From assembly GCA_900544845.1 (NCBI GenBank), contig UQWV01000062.1, forward strand, positions 1 through 10,788: a stretch of DNA of 10,788 bases, written 5' to 3'. Below, one piece after another: positions 1-6,946 of this stretch (its first letter is position 1; each line of letters starts with the position of its first letter). The position numbers and the translations under genes were made by a program. The notes beneath the pieces were generated by a model. That model did not search any database. It was not told the DNA's origin and saw nothing but the letters and a program-made list of their open reading frames with translations. The stretch is from an uncultured Collinsella sp. (GTDB lineage Bacteria; Actinomycetota; Coriobacteriia; Coriobacteriales; Coriobacteriaceae).

Positions 1-110
1 TTTAATTTCCCGCCCCCACCCCCCCCCCCCCGGGCGGCCCCAAATTCCGGGGCCCCGGGGGGCGGCCCCCCCCCCAAAAAAAAAACCCCCCAACCCCCCC
101 CCCGCGGCGG
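1..110. other. Low-complexity contig-edge sequence, probably artefactual
   Basis: The first 110 bases consist almost wholly of homopolymer runs: 13 C at 19-31, 10 C at 66-75, 10 A at 76-85 and 10 C at 94-103, joined by short G/C blocks. Normal mixed sequence starts near 110. This is nothing like the rest of the window and no gene or sensible fold can be supported in it. I infer poor-quality sequence at an assembly edge, possibly a damaged GC-rich terminator. A real homopolymer-rich locus is possible but unlikely. Confidence 0.7.
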
Positions 111-178
111 GCAGCCGTCGTTGGGCTTATCACTGACACGAATAAACCGCTTGCATATCGTCTGCTGGCTTGGCACGG

Positions 179-184
179 TACAAT
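179..184 (+). promoter_or_regulatory. Candidate -10 box for the rlmD-like gene
   Basis: TACAAT at 179-184 matches the vegetative -10 consensus at five of six positions and lies 38 bases before the chosen ATG, leaving a leader of about 30 bases. No convincing -35 lies 16-18 bases upstream; the nearest good match, TTGCAT, is 22 bases away. The call therefore rests on the -10 alone. Confidence 0.35.
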
Positions 185-221
185 ACTTGCAGCTTTAATT
201 CATGAATTAGTGGAGTTATTG

Positions 222-1670
222 ATGGCAGAATCTCGTGCGGAGCGTAAGGCTCGTCGTGCTTTGATCGAGGCGGCTGAGGGGTCAGAGGAGAAAAAATCTT
301 CTCAGAAATCCAAGTCGTCTCAGGACGCGAAGGGTAAGTCGGCCAAGGGCAAGGCTAAGGCCAAGCGTCCCGGCTCTCGTCGGAACGAGGATAAGGCATC
401 TCAGACTCGCTCCAAGCGCTCGCATAAAGATCAGGTTTCGTCTGCGCGTAAGGCTGTGGACCCCAAGTCCCCCTGTTCCATCATGAAAGCTTGCGGTGGG
501 TGTACGGCGCTCAATCGTCCTTACAAGAAGCAACTGGCCGCTAAGCAGGCTGCTATGGAGGAGCTGTTTGCCTCGCTTTGTGAGCGCGAAGGCATCGCCG
601 TTGACCCTATTCGCGGTATGGGTGTCACCCTGGGTGATCCGGGTAAGTATCCTGCGCCGCGTGGCTTTCGGCATAAGGCTGCCACTCCTTTTGCCCCTGG
701 CAAGGAGGGTGCCGTTCGCTGCGGCTTCTTTGAGCGCGGCACGCACAAGATCGTTGCCGTACCCGAGTGTCCTGTCGAGGCGCCGGGTGCTCGTCAGATT
801 CTCAACGGCATCGCTCGCGAGGCAGAGCGCCTGCACATTCCCGCCTTTAACGAGGACAAGCATCTGGGACTGCTTCGCTATGCCATTGTCCGCTGCGGCT
901 GGCGTTCCGACCAGATCATGGTTACCCTCGTGACCGCCCAGCGCGACCTTCCGCATGCGCAAGAGTTCTTTGAGGCCGTCGCCGCGCTCAATCCGCATAT
1001 CGTCACCGTCGCCCAAAACATCAACGGACGCCCCGGCAACGCCATCTTGGGCGAGGAAACCCGCATCGTCTATGGCGCCGAGTGCATGCGCGACCAGCTG
1101 CTCGGCTGCGAGTTCGATATCTCCCCCACCGCGTTCTACCAGACCAACCCGCAGCAGACCGAGCTGCTCTATCAGCTCGCGATTGACGGCATGGACCTGC
1201 AGCAGGGCGACGTACTCATGGATGCCTATTGCGGTAGCGGAACCATCGGCCTGTGCGCAGCTAAAGATGCCCAGAACAAGGGTATCGGCATTATGCTGCT
1301 CGGCGTTGAGCGCAACCCGGCGGGCATTGCCGACGCACGTCGCAATGCCGAGCTCAACGGCCTCACCCGCAGCGCTTGGTTTATGGCCGACGACGCCACC
1401 GACTACATCCTGGATGCCGCCGACAGCAACGAACGCGTCGACGTTCTTTCCATCGACCCGCCGCGCGCCGGCTCCACGCCCGAGTTCCTCGAAGCTGCCT
1501 GCGCACTTAAGCCGCGCCGCATCACCTATATCAGCTGCAACCCCGTGACCCAAGAGCGCGACCTGCACCAGCTCCTCGACGGAGGCTATCGCCTGCTCAA
1601 GATCACGCCCGTCGACATGTTCCCCCATACCGACCACACCGAAACCGTAGCGGTCCTCGAACGCCGCTAA
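222..1670 (+). CDS. rlmD: 23S rRNA/tRNA (uracil-C5)-methyltransferase, RlmD/TrmA family
   Basis: SAM-dependent enzyme that methylates carbon 5 of a uridine in structured RNA; relatives modify 23S rRNA U1939 and/or U747, or tRNA U54. The 482-residue protein has the family's iron-sulfur cysteines (C85, C91, C94 in a CxxxxxCGGC pattern, and C183), SAM motif DAYCGSGTIGL at 334-344, DPPR at 412-415, the catalytic cysteine in SCNP (C439) and the general-base glutamate in HTETV (E474). The ATG at 222 is chosen over an in-frame GTG at 210 because GGAG at 212-215 lies six bases before it. No TRAM domain is evident; residues 1-80 are instead a Lys/Ser/Arg-rich, probably disordered tail. Arg and Ala codons shift from CGT/GCT near the start to CGC/GCC later. 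The family is sure; the exact target base is not, since Gram-positive members may act on both 23S sites (RlmCD). Confidence 0.9.
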   Translation: MAESRAERKARRALIEAAEGSEEKKSSQKSKSSQDAKGKSAKGKAKAKRPGSRRNEDKASQTRSKRSHKDQVSSARKAVDPKSPCSIMKACGGCTALNRPYKKQLAAKQAAMEELFASLCEREGIAVDPIRGMGVTLGDPGKYPAPRGFRHKAATPFAPGKEGAVRCGFFERGTHKIVAVPECPVEAPGARQILNGIAREAERLHIPAFNEDKHLGLLRYAIVRCGWRSDQIMVTLVTAQRDLPHAQEFFEAVAALNPHIVTVAQNINGRPGNAILGEETRIVYGAECMRDQLLGCEFDISPTAFYQTNPQQTELLYQLAIDGMDLQQGDVLMDAYCGSGTIGLCAAKDAQNKGIGIMLLGVERNPAGIADARRNAELNGLTRSAWFMADDATDYILDAADSNERVDVLSIDPPRAGSTPEFLEAACALKPRRITYISCNPVTQERDLHQLLDGGYRLLKITPVDMFPHTDHTETVAVLERR

Positions 1671-1696
1671 CCAACCTCAGTAGATTTTTGGGACAA

Positions 1697-1730
1697 GAAA
1701 GGGGGCGACCCGTCTGGGCCGCCCCCTTTC
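1697..1730. terminator. Bidirectional terminator between convergent genes
   Basis: A strong hairpin has arms GAAAGGGGGCG and CGCCCCCTTTC, continued by CCC/GGG around a GTCT loop with one A/C mismatch. It lies 27 bases after the methyltransferase stop and 20 bases beyond the 3' end of the convergent PHP gene. The uridine tract is short on both sides, but the A/T pairs at the stem base help. It probably serves both genes. Confidence 0.75.
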
Positions 1731-1749
1731 GCTTGGTTTATAAATTCCG

Positions 1750-2571
1750 CTACATCCCCTTGCGCAGATCGCACACGCCGGCTGCCGCCATCTCGCGCAG
1801 CAGCGTCTCGCGATCGCGCGTCACGATCAGATCCAACGGGAAGTGAATCTCGTCGAGCATCTTGCGAGCGTAATCGAGCTTACCAATTGCCATGCCAATG
1901 TGCGCATCGGTCGAAACGCCAATGCCCACGCCCAGCTCGGCGCAGCGCTCGGCAATCTTGCGGCATACGGCCCAATGCTCAGTGTCGACACCGTGTTCAA
2001 GACTATGGTTGTTGATCTCGATAATCTTGTGCTTGGCCTTAGCTGCCAACAGCACCTCGTCGATATCGAACGGCACGCCCGAACGCCCCGTGTGACCCAG
2101 CATGAACACCTTGGGGTGCTCCAGGGCATTGATATACATCTCGGTCGTCTGGGCCAGCGTCGCGCCCTCAGCAATCTGCGGATTATGCACGCTCGCAACC
2201 AAATAATCCAAATTACGCGTAACCAAATCGAACAGCGAATGCTGACGGCTGTACGAATCGCCGGCAATATCGAGCGTGACAGGGGTGTCCTCGCCAAACA
2301 GGCTTCCGTCCAGCGAAACGATATCGGCCTCGGCACCACGCAGCACCAGCACGCCGCTCCAAATGCGCGGCCAGATATCCTGGTTGATAAAGAACTGGTA
2401 ACTGCGCAGGTCATTGGGGCAAGCCGTAACCATAGAGCTCAAATGGTCGGCAGATCCGAGCACCTGCAGACCACGCTCTGCCGCCCAGTACACATTCTCC
2501 TCAATGGTCGAATATGCATGCGCAGAGAACATCGTATGGGTATGAATGTCACAAGAAAGCAGGTAGGGCAT
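1750..2571 (-). CDS. YcdX-like PHP-domain metal-dependent hydrolase
   Basis: A single-domain PHP protein of 273 residues, a deformed TIM barrel that binds a trinuclear metal site and hydrolyses phosphoester-type bonds in its characterised relatives. The full set of expected metal ligands is visible: H10 and H12 in DIHTHT, H18, H43 in SADH, E81 in GAEAD, H129 in SVHN, H160 in LGH, and D222 and H224 in STDAH. The protein is cytoplasmic, with no signal peptide or membrane segment. The ATG at 2571 has a textbook AAGGAG (2577-2582) five bases upstream. The gene follows the aminotransferase on the same strand after 165 bases, so the two may share a transcript. The closest named families are E. coli YcdX phosphatase and histidinol-phosphatase-type PHP proteins; nothing nearby indicates histidine synthesis, so the substrate stays open. 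Confidence 0.85.
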   Translation of the reverse strand: MPYLLSCDIHTHTMFSAHAYSTIEENVYWAAERGLQVLGSADHLSSMVTACPNDLRSYQFFINQDIWPRIWSGVLVLRGAEADIVSLDGSLFGEDTPVTLDIAGDSYSRQHSLFDLVTRNLDYLVASVHNPQIAEGATLAQTTEMYINALEHPKVFMLGHTGRSGVPFDIDEVLLAAKAKHKIIEINNHSLEHGVDTEHWAVCRKIAERCAELGVGIGVSTDAHIGMAIGKLDYARKMLDEIHFPLDLIVTRDRETLLREMAAAGVCDLRKGM

Positions 2572-2671
2572 CAGGTCTCCTTATCTGGCACGGCCGTCGC
2601 TTATATTCATTGTACGCATAGCCTTCGATAGTCGTAAAACCACTCCATCCCAAAGACACAACGTCCATGAC

Positions 2672-2702
2672 AACGGGGTCCGGCTTAACACCAAACCCCG
2701 TT
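2672..2702 (-). other. Hairpin between aminotransferase and PHP gene
   Basis: Perfect arms AACGGGGT (2672-2679 on the + strand) and ACCCCGTT (2695-2702) enclose a 15-base loop. It lies 35 bases after the aminotransferase stop. There is no uridine tract after it on the minus strand, so it is a poor classical terminator. It might be an RNA-stabilising or attenuating stem between two linked genes, or chance. Confidence 0.35.
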
Positions 2703-2736
2703 TCACGTAAAACATTGTAGGCAGAGCGCTTTACTT

Positions 2737-3921
2737 TTAACGATACTCGTCCGCCAACTGTTTCCAAGCGGGTAGCGAATTGACAATCGTTTCGTAGCTC
2801 ACGCAATAGCCCAGGCGGAACCAACCCGGCATACCAAAGCTGTCCGAGGGAACCGCAAGCAACTCATACTTCTTTGCGCGCTCGCAAAACGCATTCGCAT
2901 CGGGCTCGAGTGCCTTCACCCACAGGTAGAAAGCACCGTCCGGCTCAACATAGGTGTAGCCGTACTCCGCTAGTGCGTCGGTAAGCGCGGTGCGGTTGCG
3001 TGCATAGGCCTCAACGTCACTCGGCTCATCGATGCAGTCGATAATTACGCGCTGAAAGAGCGCCGGTGCGCACACGAAGCCCAGCGTGCGGGCGGCACCG
3101 GCGACGGCCGGCATCAGACGGGCAGCCTGCGGATTGGTGTTGGGAACCAAGATCCACCCCACGCGCTCACCCGGCAGCGACAGCGACTTGGAATACGAGT
3201 AGCACACGATGGTGTGCTCGTAGATCGAGGGCACCCAAGGCACCTCGGCACCGTACACGATCTCGCGGTACGGCTCATCCGAGATGAGCATAATCGGATT
3301 CTCGGGATCGCGCTGAGCGTTGGCCTCGCGCAGAACATTGGCCAGTCGCGTCAGCGTGTCGCGCGTATATACGGCACCGGTCGGGTTGTTGGGCGAGTCG
3401 ATAATGACGGCTGCCGTCTTGTCGGTGATCGCCTTGAGCACGTTGTCCACGCTCAGCTGGAACGTATCTTCATCGGCGAGCGCCTCAACACACGTACAGC
3501 CGGCCTTCTCAATCCAAACGCGATACTCCGGAAAGTACGGGGCGATAACAATAACCTCGTCGCCCGGGTTCGTAACGGCGTTGAGCGTGCAGGAGAGCGA
3601 AGCCGCGGCACCCACCGTCATAAAGACGTCTTTGCCCTCATAGCTCGTGCCAAAGCGGCGGTTGAGCGATTCGGCCACAGCGGCACGACATTGCGGCAGG
3701 CCCGGTGCGGGCGTGTAGCCGTGCAGCTGGTCGCTCGGCAGCTCCAGGGCCTTCTTAATCGACTCAGCCACGGCAGCGGGCGCTGGAACGCTCGGATTGC
3801 CCAGCGAAAAATCGAATACGTTTTCCGCACCGATCTGCGCCTTGCGCTCAAGGCCATAGCTAAAAATCTCACGGATGATGGAGCTTTCCGCACCGCGAGC
3901 ATACATAGTTTCGTTGATCAT
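2737..3921 (-). CDS. Class I/II PLP-dependent aminotransferase
   Basis: A fold-type I pyridoxal-phosphate aminotransferase of 394 residues, cytoplasmic, moving an amino group from an amino acid to a 2-oxo acid. Visible marks in order are the VGAAASL phosphate-side turn (104-110), NNPTG (178-182), the cofactor-binding aspartate and tyrosine in SDEPY (D215, Y218), the Schiff-base lysine in SYSKSLS (K245), the ERVGW arginine (R253) and the carboxylate-binding arginine in FRLGY (R369). The ATG at 3921 is chosen because a GGGG-type ribosome site in AAGGGGAACAG lies five bases upstream. A longer reading to 4020 would run through the REP-like palindrome and add residues unlike the family. It lies downstream of ftsH but beyond the ftsH terminator, so it probably has its own promoter. 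The family resembles AspC/AlaT-type enzymes; the amino acid used cannot be read from sequence. Confidence 0.88.
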   Translation of the reverse strand: MINETMYARGAESSIIREIFSYGLERKAQIGAENVFDFSLGNPSVPAPAAVAESIKKALELPSDQLHGYTPAPGLPQCRAAVAESLNRRFGTSYEGKDVFMTVGAAASLSCTLNAVTNPGDEVIVIAPYFPEYRVWIEKAGCTCVEALADEDTFQLSVDNVLKAITDKTAAVIIDSPNNPTGAVYTRDTLTRLANVLREANAQRDPENPIMLISDEPYREIVYGAEVPWVPSIYEHTIVCYSYSKSLSLPGERVGWILVPNTNPQAARLMPAVAGAARTLGFVCAPALFQRVIIDCIDEPSDVEAYARNRTALTDALAEYGYTYVEPDGAFYLWVKALEPDANAFCERAKKYELLAVPSDSFGMPGWFRLGYCVSYETIVNSLPAWKQLADEYR

Positions 3922-3945
3922 CTGTTCCCCTTTCGCATAGGCGGT

Positions 3946-3951
3946 ATTGTA
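3946..3951 (-). promoter_or_regulatory. Candidate -10 box for the aminotransferase
   Basis: On the minus strand TACAAT occupies 3946-3951, about 25 bases before the ATG, leaving a short leader that holds the ribosome site. The -35 region is weak. A promoter here is plausible because the ftsH terminator upstream should block read-through. Confidence 0.4.
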
Positions 3952-3981
3952 CGCTTTAGTTGAGCAAAGTGCCGCAGCAAT

Positions 3982-4041
3982 GTTGATTGGGGACAGACTT
4001 AAATGCGTGAAAACGCTCATTTAAGTCTGTCCCCAATCAAC
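3982..4041. repeat. REP-like palindromic element with perfect 24-bp arms
   Basis: Bases 3982-4005 are the exact reverse complement of 4018-4041. The 12-base centre contains a further CGT/ACG pairing around a GAAA tetraloop (4006-4015), with two unpaired bases, C and T, at 4016-4017. The arm carries the core GGGGACAGACTTAAATG. It has no T tract and lies between the ftsH terminator (4061-4100) and the aminotransferase promoter, so it is not needed as a terminator. From recollection, cores of the form GGGGACAGACTT recur as REP/BIME-like hairpins linked to REP-associated tyrosine transposases (Y1, IS200-like), but no transposase lies in this window. The palindrome is certain; its class is inferred. 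Confidence 0.8.
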
Positions 4042-4060
4042 AGACGGCCCCATATCGCTC

Positions 4061-4100
4061 AAAAGAAAAAGCCTCCGCAGGTTTCCCCGCGGAGGCTTTC
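4061..4100 (-). terminator. Intrinsic terminator of ftsH
   Basis: On the minus strand AAAGCCTCCGC pairs with GCGGAGGCTTT (+ strand arms 4068-4078 and 4089-4099), followed by TTTTTCTTTT (4061-4070, partly overlapping the stem base). It starts about ten bases after the ftsH stop. This is a classical rho-independent terminator and should end the tilS-hpt-ftsH transcript. Confidence 0.9.
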
Positions 4101-4110
4101 GCCACAAAGA

Positions 4111-6249
4111 CTATTTGTCGGTGTCGGCATCGGCATCGGCATCGACGACGGCATGGTCATCGTCAGCGTCGGATGCCACTTCGGCATCCTCCTGCATGGC
4201 CGCCTGCGCAAAAGCCGCGGCATCTGCCGCAAGTTCCTCCTCGCTCATGCGAGGCGCACGCTTCTTGGTCGGCATGCCGGCCGCCTTGGCGTTGCGCTCC
4301 TCCTTGGCCGCCAGGATATCGCCCTCGCGCTCAAGGTAGGCATCCCACTCGTTGTCGAGCAGGGCGTTCACGGCGTCGCCTTCGACGGTCTCGCGCTCAA
4401 GCAGCACCTTCGCCATCAGATCGAGCTGATCGCGACGGGCGTCCAGGATCTCGACCGCACGACGATGGGCCTCACGCATAATGCGCTGAACCTCGATATC
4501 GATGCGGCGCGCCGTCTCCTCGGAGTAATCCTGGTGATCGGCGTAATCGCGACCAAGGAACACCTGATGCTGCGCCTCGCCAAACACTTGCGTGCCCAGC
4601 TCCTCGCTCATGCCCAGACGCGTAACCATCTCGCGCGCCATCTTGGTCGCACGCTCCAGGTCGTTGCTCGCGCCCGACGTGATGTCATCGCACATGAGCT
4701 CCTCGGCAACGCGACCGCCCAAGAACACGGCAAGCTCGTCGAGCATCTCGTTCTTGGTCTTGAGGAAGTGGTCCTCCTGCGGAAGCTGCAGCGTGTAGCC
4801 CAGGGCCTGACCGCGGCTGACGATCGAGATCTTATGAACCGGATCGGAGTGCTCCAGGATGTGGCCCACCAAAGCGTGACCGCTCTCGTGGTAGGCAATC
4901 GTGGTGCGCTCGGCCTCGGTCATCACGCGACCCTTGCGCTGCGGTCCGGCAATCACGCGCTCCATCGATTCCTCGACCTCGTCCATCGAGATCACGGAAC
5001 GATGACGGCGAGCGGCCAGCAGCGCAGACTCGTTGAGCAAGTTCGCCAAATCGGCACCAGTAAAGCCAACGGTCATCTGGGCGAGCTTCTCAAACTTAAC
5101 GTCCTCGTCCATCGGCTTGTTCTCGGCATGCACGCGCAAGATCTGCTCGCGGCCCTTCACATCCGGACGGTCGACCGTAACCTGACGGTCAAAACGGCCG
5201 GGACGCAGCAATGCCGGATCCAGGATGTCAGGACGGTTGGTCGCAGCGATCAGAATGACCGACTCGCTCTCCTCAAAACCGTCCATCTCGACCAGCAGCT
5301 GGTTGAGCGTCTGCTCGCGCTCGTCGTGACCGCCGCCCAAGCCGGCTCCGCGCTGACGTCCCACGGCATCGATCTCATCGATGAAGATGATCGACGGGGC
5401 CTGGGACTTGGCCTCCTTAAAGAGGTCACGCACACGGCTGGCGCCGACACCTACGAACATCTCGACAAAGTCGGAACCCGAGATGCTAAAGAACGGCACG
5501 CCCGCCTCGCCGGCAACGGCCTTGGCCAGCAGCGTTTTACCGGTGCCCGGAGGGCCAACCAGCAACACGCCACGCGGGATCTTGGCGCCCAGCTTGCGAT
5601 AGCGATCCGGATCGCTCAAAAAGTCACGGATCTCCTCGAGCTCCTCGACTGCCTCGTCCACTCCGGCAACGTCTTCAAACTTGACCTTGGGGCGTGTGGC
5701 CTCGTTGGTCTTGGCGTTGGTCTTGCCAAACTGCATGTTCCTGTTGTTGGCGCCCATCATCTGGCGCATAAAGTAGAACATGATGGCGATAAGGGCGATC
5801 GTCGGAAGCACACTCATCGCCAAGTCGCCCCAAAAATCGGGATCGTTGGTGTTGACGATGTACTTGGTATCGGGGTGCTCCGCCATGAGCTCGGCAAGCG
5901 AATCGGAGCCGACATAGGTCGAGGAGAAGCTCTTGAGCTCGCTCGTATCGCCCTTGTCCTTTTTTGTCTTCCAGTAATGACCCGTCACGCTTCCGTCTTG
6001 AACCGTATAGGTCAGATCTTCGACGCGATCCTGCTTGATGGCGCTGACCATCTCGCTCGTCGCGAGCTTAACGGTATTGCTGGAGCTGGCAAAGCCGGAA
6101 CCCATATTAAAGAAGGCATAGCCCAGAAGCGCGCAAGCCAAAAGAAAATACAGCCAGCCCGTACGCGTGGGCTTCTTGCCTCCGGGCATCCCCGGGATCT
6201 TTGGGTCCCGGGGAGTCTGGGAATTGTTGTCGTTACGGTCGTCGGGCAT
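4111..6249 (-). CDS. ftsH: ATP-dependent zinc metalloprotease FtsH
   Basis: Membrane-bound AAA+ protease (712 residues) that unfolds and degrades misfolded membrane proteins and regulatory proteins as a hexamer. The order is textbook: TM helix 1 (about 32-48), an extracytoplasmic domain, TM helix 2 (about 144-162), Walker A GPPGTGKT (232-239), Walker B IIFIDE (287-292), the second region of homology ending RPGRFDR with arginine fingers R352 and R355, the zinc site HESGH (H454, E455, H458) and the third ligand D530 in SNDLERA. The last 40 residues are Ala/Asp/Glu-rich and end in a DADADAD repeat encoded by a hexanucleotide array. The gene begins one base after the hpt stop. GGAGG lies 12 bases before the ATG, inside hpt, a rather long spacing, so translational coupling is likely. 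It completes the tilS-hpt-ftsH cluster common in Gram-positive bacteria. Confidence 0.97.
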   Translation of the reverse strand: MPDDRNDNNSQTPRDPKIPGMPGGKKPTRTGWLYFLLACALLGYAFFNMGSGFASSSNTVKLATSEMVSAIKQDRVEDLTYTVQDGSVTGHYWKTKKDKGDTSELKSFSSTYVGSDSLAELMAEHPDTKYIVNTNDPDFWGDLAMSVLPTIALIAIMFYFMRQMMGANNRNMQFGKTNAKTNEATRPKVKFEDVAGVDEAVEELEEIRDFLSDPDRYRKLGAKIPRGVLLVGPPGTGKTLLAKAVAGEAGVPFFSISGSDFVEMFVGVGASRVRDLFKEAKSQAPSIIFIDEIDAVGRQRGAGLGGGHDEREQTLNQLLVEMDGFEESESVILIAATNRPDILDPALLRPGRFDRQVTVDRPDVKGREQILRVHAENKPMDEDVKFEKLAQMTVGFTGADLANLLNESALLAARRHRSVISMDEVEESMERVIAGPQRKGRVMTEAERTTIAYHESGHALVGHILEHSDPVHKISIVSRGQALGYTLQLPQEDHFLKTKNEMLDELAVFLGGRVAEELMCDDITSGASNDLERATKMAREMVTRLGMSEELGTQVFGEAQHQVFLGRDYADHQDYSEETARRIDIEVQRIMREAHRRAVEILDARRDQLDLMAKVLLERETVEGDAVNALLDNEWDAYLEREGDILAAKEERNAKAAGMPTKKRAPRMSEEELAADAAAFAQAAMQEDAEVASDADDDHAVVDADADADTDK
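4118..4147. repeat. Hexanucleotide repeat encoding the FtsH acidic tail
   Basis: Five tandem six-base units run TCGGTG, TCGGCA, TCGGCA, TCGGCA, TCGACG on the + strand, encoding alternating Asp and Ala just before the FtsH stop. Three units are identical. The unit length is a multiple of three, so slippage would change tail length without breaking the frame. Confidence 0.7.
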
Positions 6250-6250
6250 C

Positions 6251-6799
6251 TTACGAATAAACCTCCGGTTTCAAAATGCCCAGATACGGAAGGTTGCGAT
6301 AGCGCTCGGCATAGTCGAGGCCGTAGCCCACCACAAAGGCATCGGGGCAATGGGTTCCAACATACTTGGGCGTGATGGCCGAGACGCGGTCCTCAACGTC
6401 CTTCCACAGGAAGGCGGCGACCTCCAGAGAAGCGGGCTTGCGGCTCTCGAGGTTCTTCATCAGATACTTGAGCGTCAGGCCCGAGTCCAGAATGTCCTCG
6501 ACGATCAGCACGTCGCGACCGCGGATGTCGATATCCAGGTCCTTAATGATACGCACGATACCCGAGGACTTCACACCGTCGCCGTAGCTCGAAACAGCCA
6601 TGAAATCGATGTTGGTCGGCAGCTCGATCTTACGCATCAGGTCGCCCATAAAGACAACAGCGCCGCGCAGGACCGCGATCAGCACCAGATCCTTACCCGC
6701 GTAGTCGCGCGTAATCTCCTCGCCCAGGCGAGAGACGATACCGTCGATATCCTCCTGCGTAAACAGAACCTTCTCGATATCCGGATGTTGAGAAGCCAT
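6251..6799 (-). CDS. hpt: Hypoxanthine (guanine) phosphoribosyltransferase
   Basis: Purine salvage enzyme that joins hypoxanthine or guanine to PRPP, giving IMP or GMP plus pyrophosphate; cytosolic. The 182-residue length is typical. Visible marks are VLRGA (43-47), the flexible SSYGDGVKSSG loop (70-80), the PRPP-binding signature VLIVEDILDSGLTL (97-110) with the acidic pair E101/D102, and the purine-contacting DAFVVGYGLDYAE region (153-165). The ATG at 6799 is preceded by AAAGGG at a five-base spacing. It is separated from ftsH by one base and from tilS by 147 bases, enough for its own promoter. The order tilS-hpt-ftsH is also found in Bacillus. Confidence 0.95.
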   Translation of the reverse strand: MASQHPDIEKVLFTQEDIDGIVSRLGEEITRDYAGKDLVLIAVLRGAVVFMGDLMRKIELPTNIDFMAVSSYGDGVKSSGIVRIIKDLDIDIRGRDVLIVEDILDSGLTLKYLMKNLESRKPASLEVAAFLWKDVEDRVSAITPKYVGTHCPDAFVVGYGLDYAERYRNLPYLGILKPEVYS

Positions 6800-6855
6800 G
6801 ACAACCCTTTCTTGTGCTTATCGCCCACACACCGCCGTATGGACGCGAACTACAC

Positions 6856-6864
6856 ATTCTAGCA
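6856..6864 (-). promoter_or_regulatory. Candidate extended -10 promoter for hpt-ftsH
   Basis: On the minus strand TGCTAGAAT (6864 down to 6856) fits an extended -10 element, TGn followed by a five-of-six match to TATAAT. It lies 57 bases before the hpt ATG. The -35 region falls within the inverted repeat at 6865-6895 and is poor, as extended -10 promoters tolerate. It would let hpt-ftsH be transcribed apart from tilS. Confidence 0.45.
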
Positions 6865-6895
6865 GCGCACGGGGTAAATTTACCAGCCCGTGCGC
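6865..6895. promoter_or_regulatory. Inverted repeat between tilS and hpt, possible operator
   Basis: Perfect 9-bp arms GCGCACGGG (6865-6873) and CCCGTGCGC (6887-6895) flank a spacer that holds a second perfect palindrome, GGTAAATTTACC (6873-6884). It abuts the candidate hpt -10 and covers the -35 zone. No T tract follows on either strand, so a regulator-binding site or RNA stem seems likelier than an intrinsic terminator for tilS. The symmetry is seen; the role is inferred. Confidence 0.45.
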
Positions 6896-6946
6896 CATCA
6901 GCGCGGGAATACCGTCAACGTCGCACAGAATAGCAGGCGTGGGACG

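Noticed and set aside
282..1637. A 451-codon open frame on the - strand opposite the rlmD-like gene
   Set aside because: The + strand encodes a complete methyltransferase with every catalytic motif. The antisense product is low in recognisable features and lacks a ribosome site.
1843..2631. A 262-codon open frame on the + strand opposite the PHP gene
   Set aside because: The minus strand carries all expected PHP metal ligands with an ideal ribosome site. The antisense frame is a shadow.
3922..4020. Longer aminotransferase start at 4020
   Set aside because: It would translate through the REP-like palindrome and the candidate promoter. The ATG at 3921 has a proper ribosome site and gives the usual family length.
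4003..6375. A 790-codon open frame on the + strand opposite ftsH
   Set aside because: It mirrors a complete, motif-perfect ftsH gene, begins inside the palindrome, crosses the ftsH terminator and has no recognisable domain or ribosome site. Long antisense frames are common opposite GC-rich genes.
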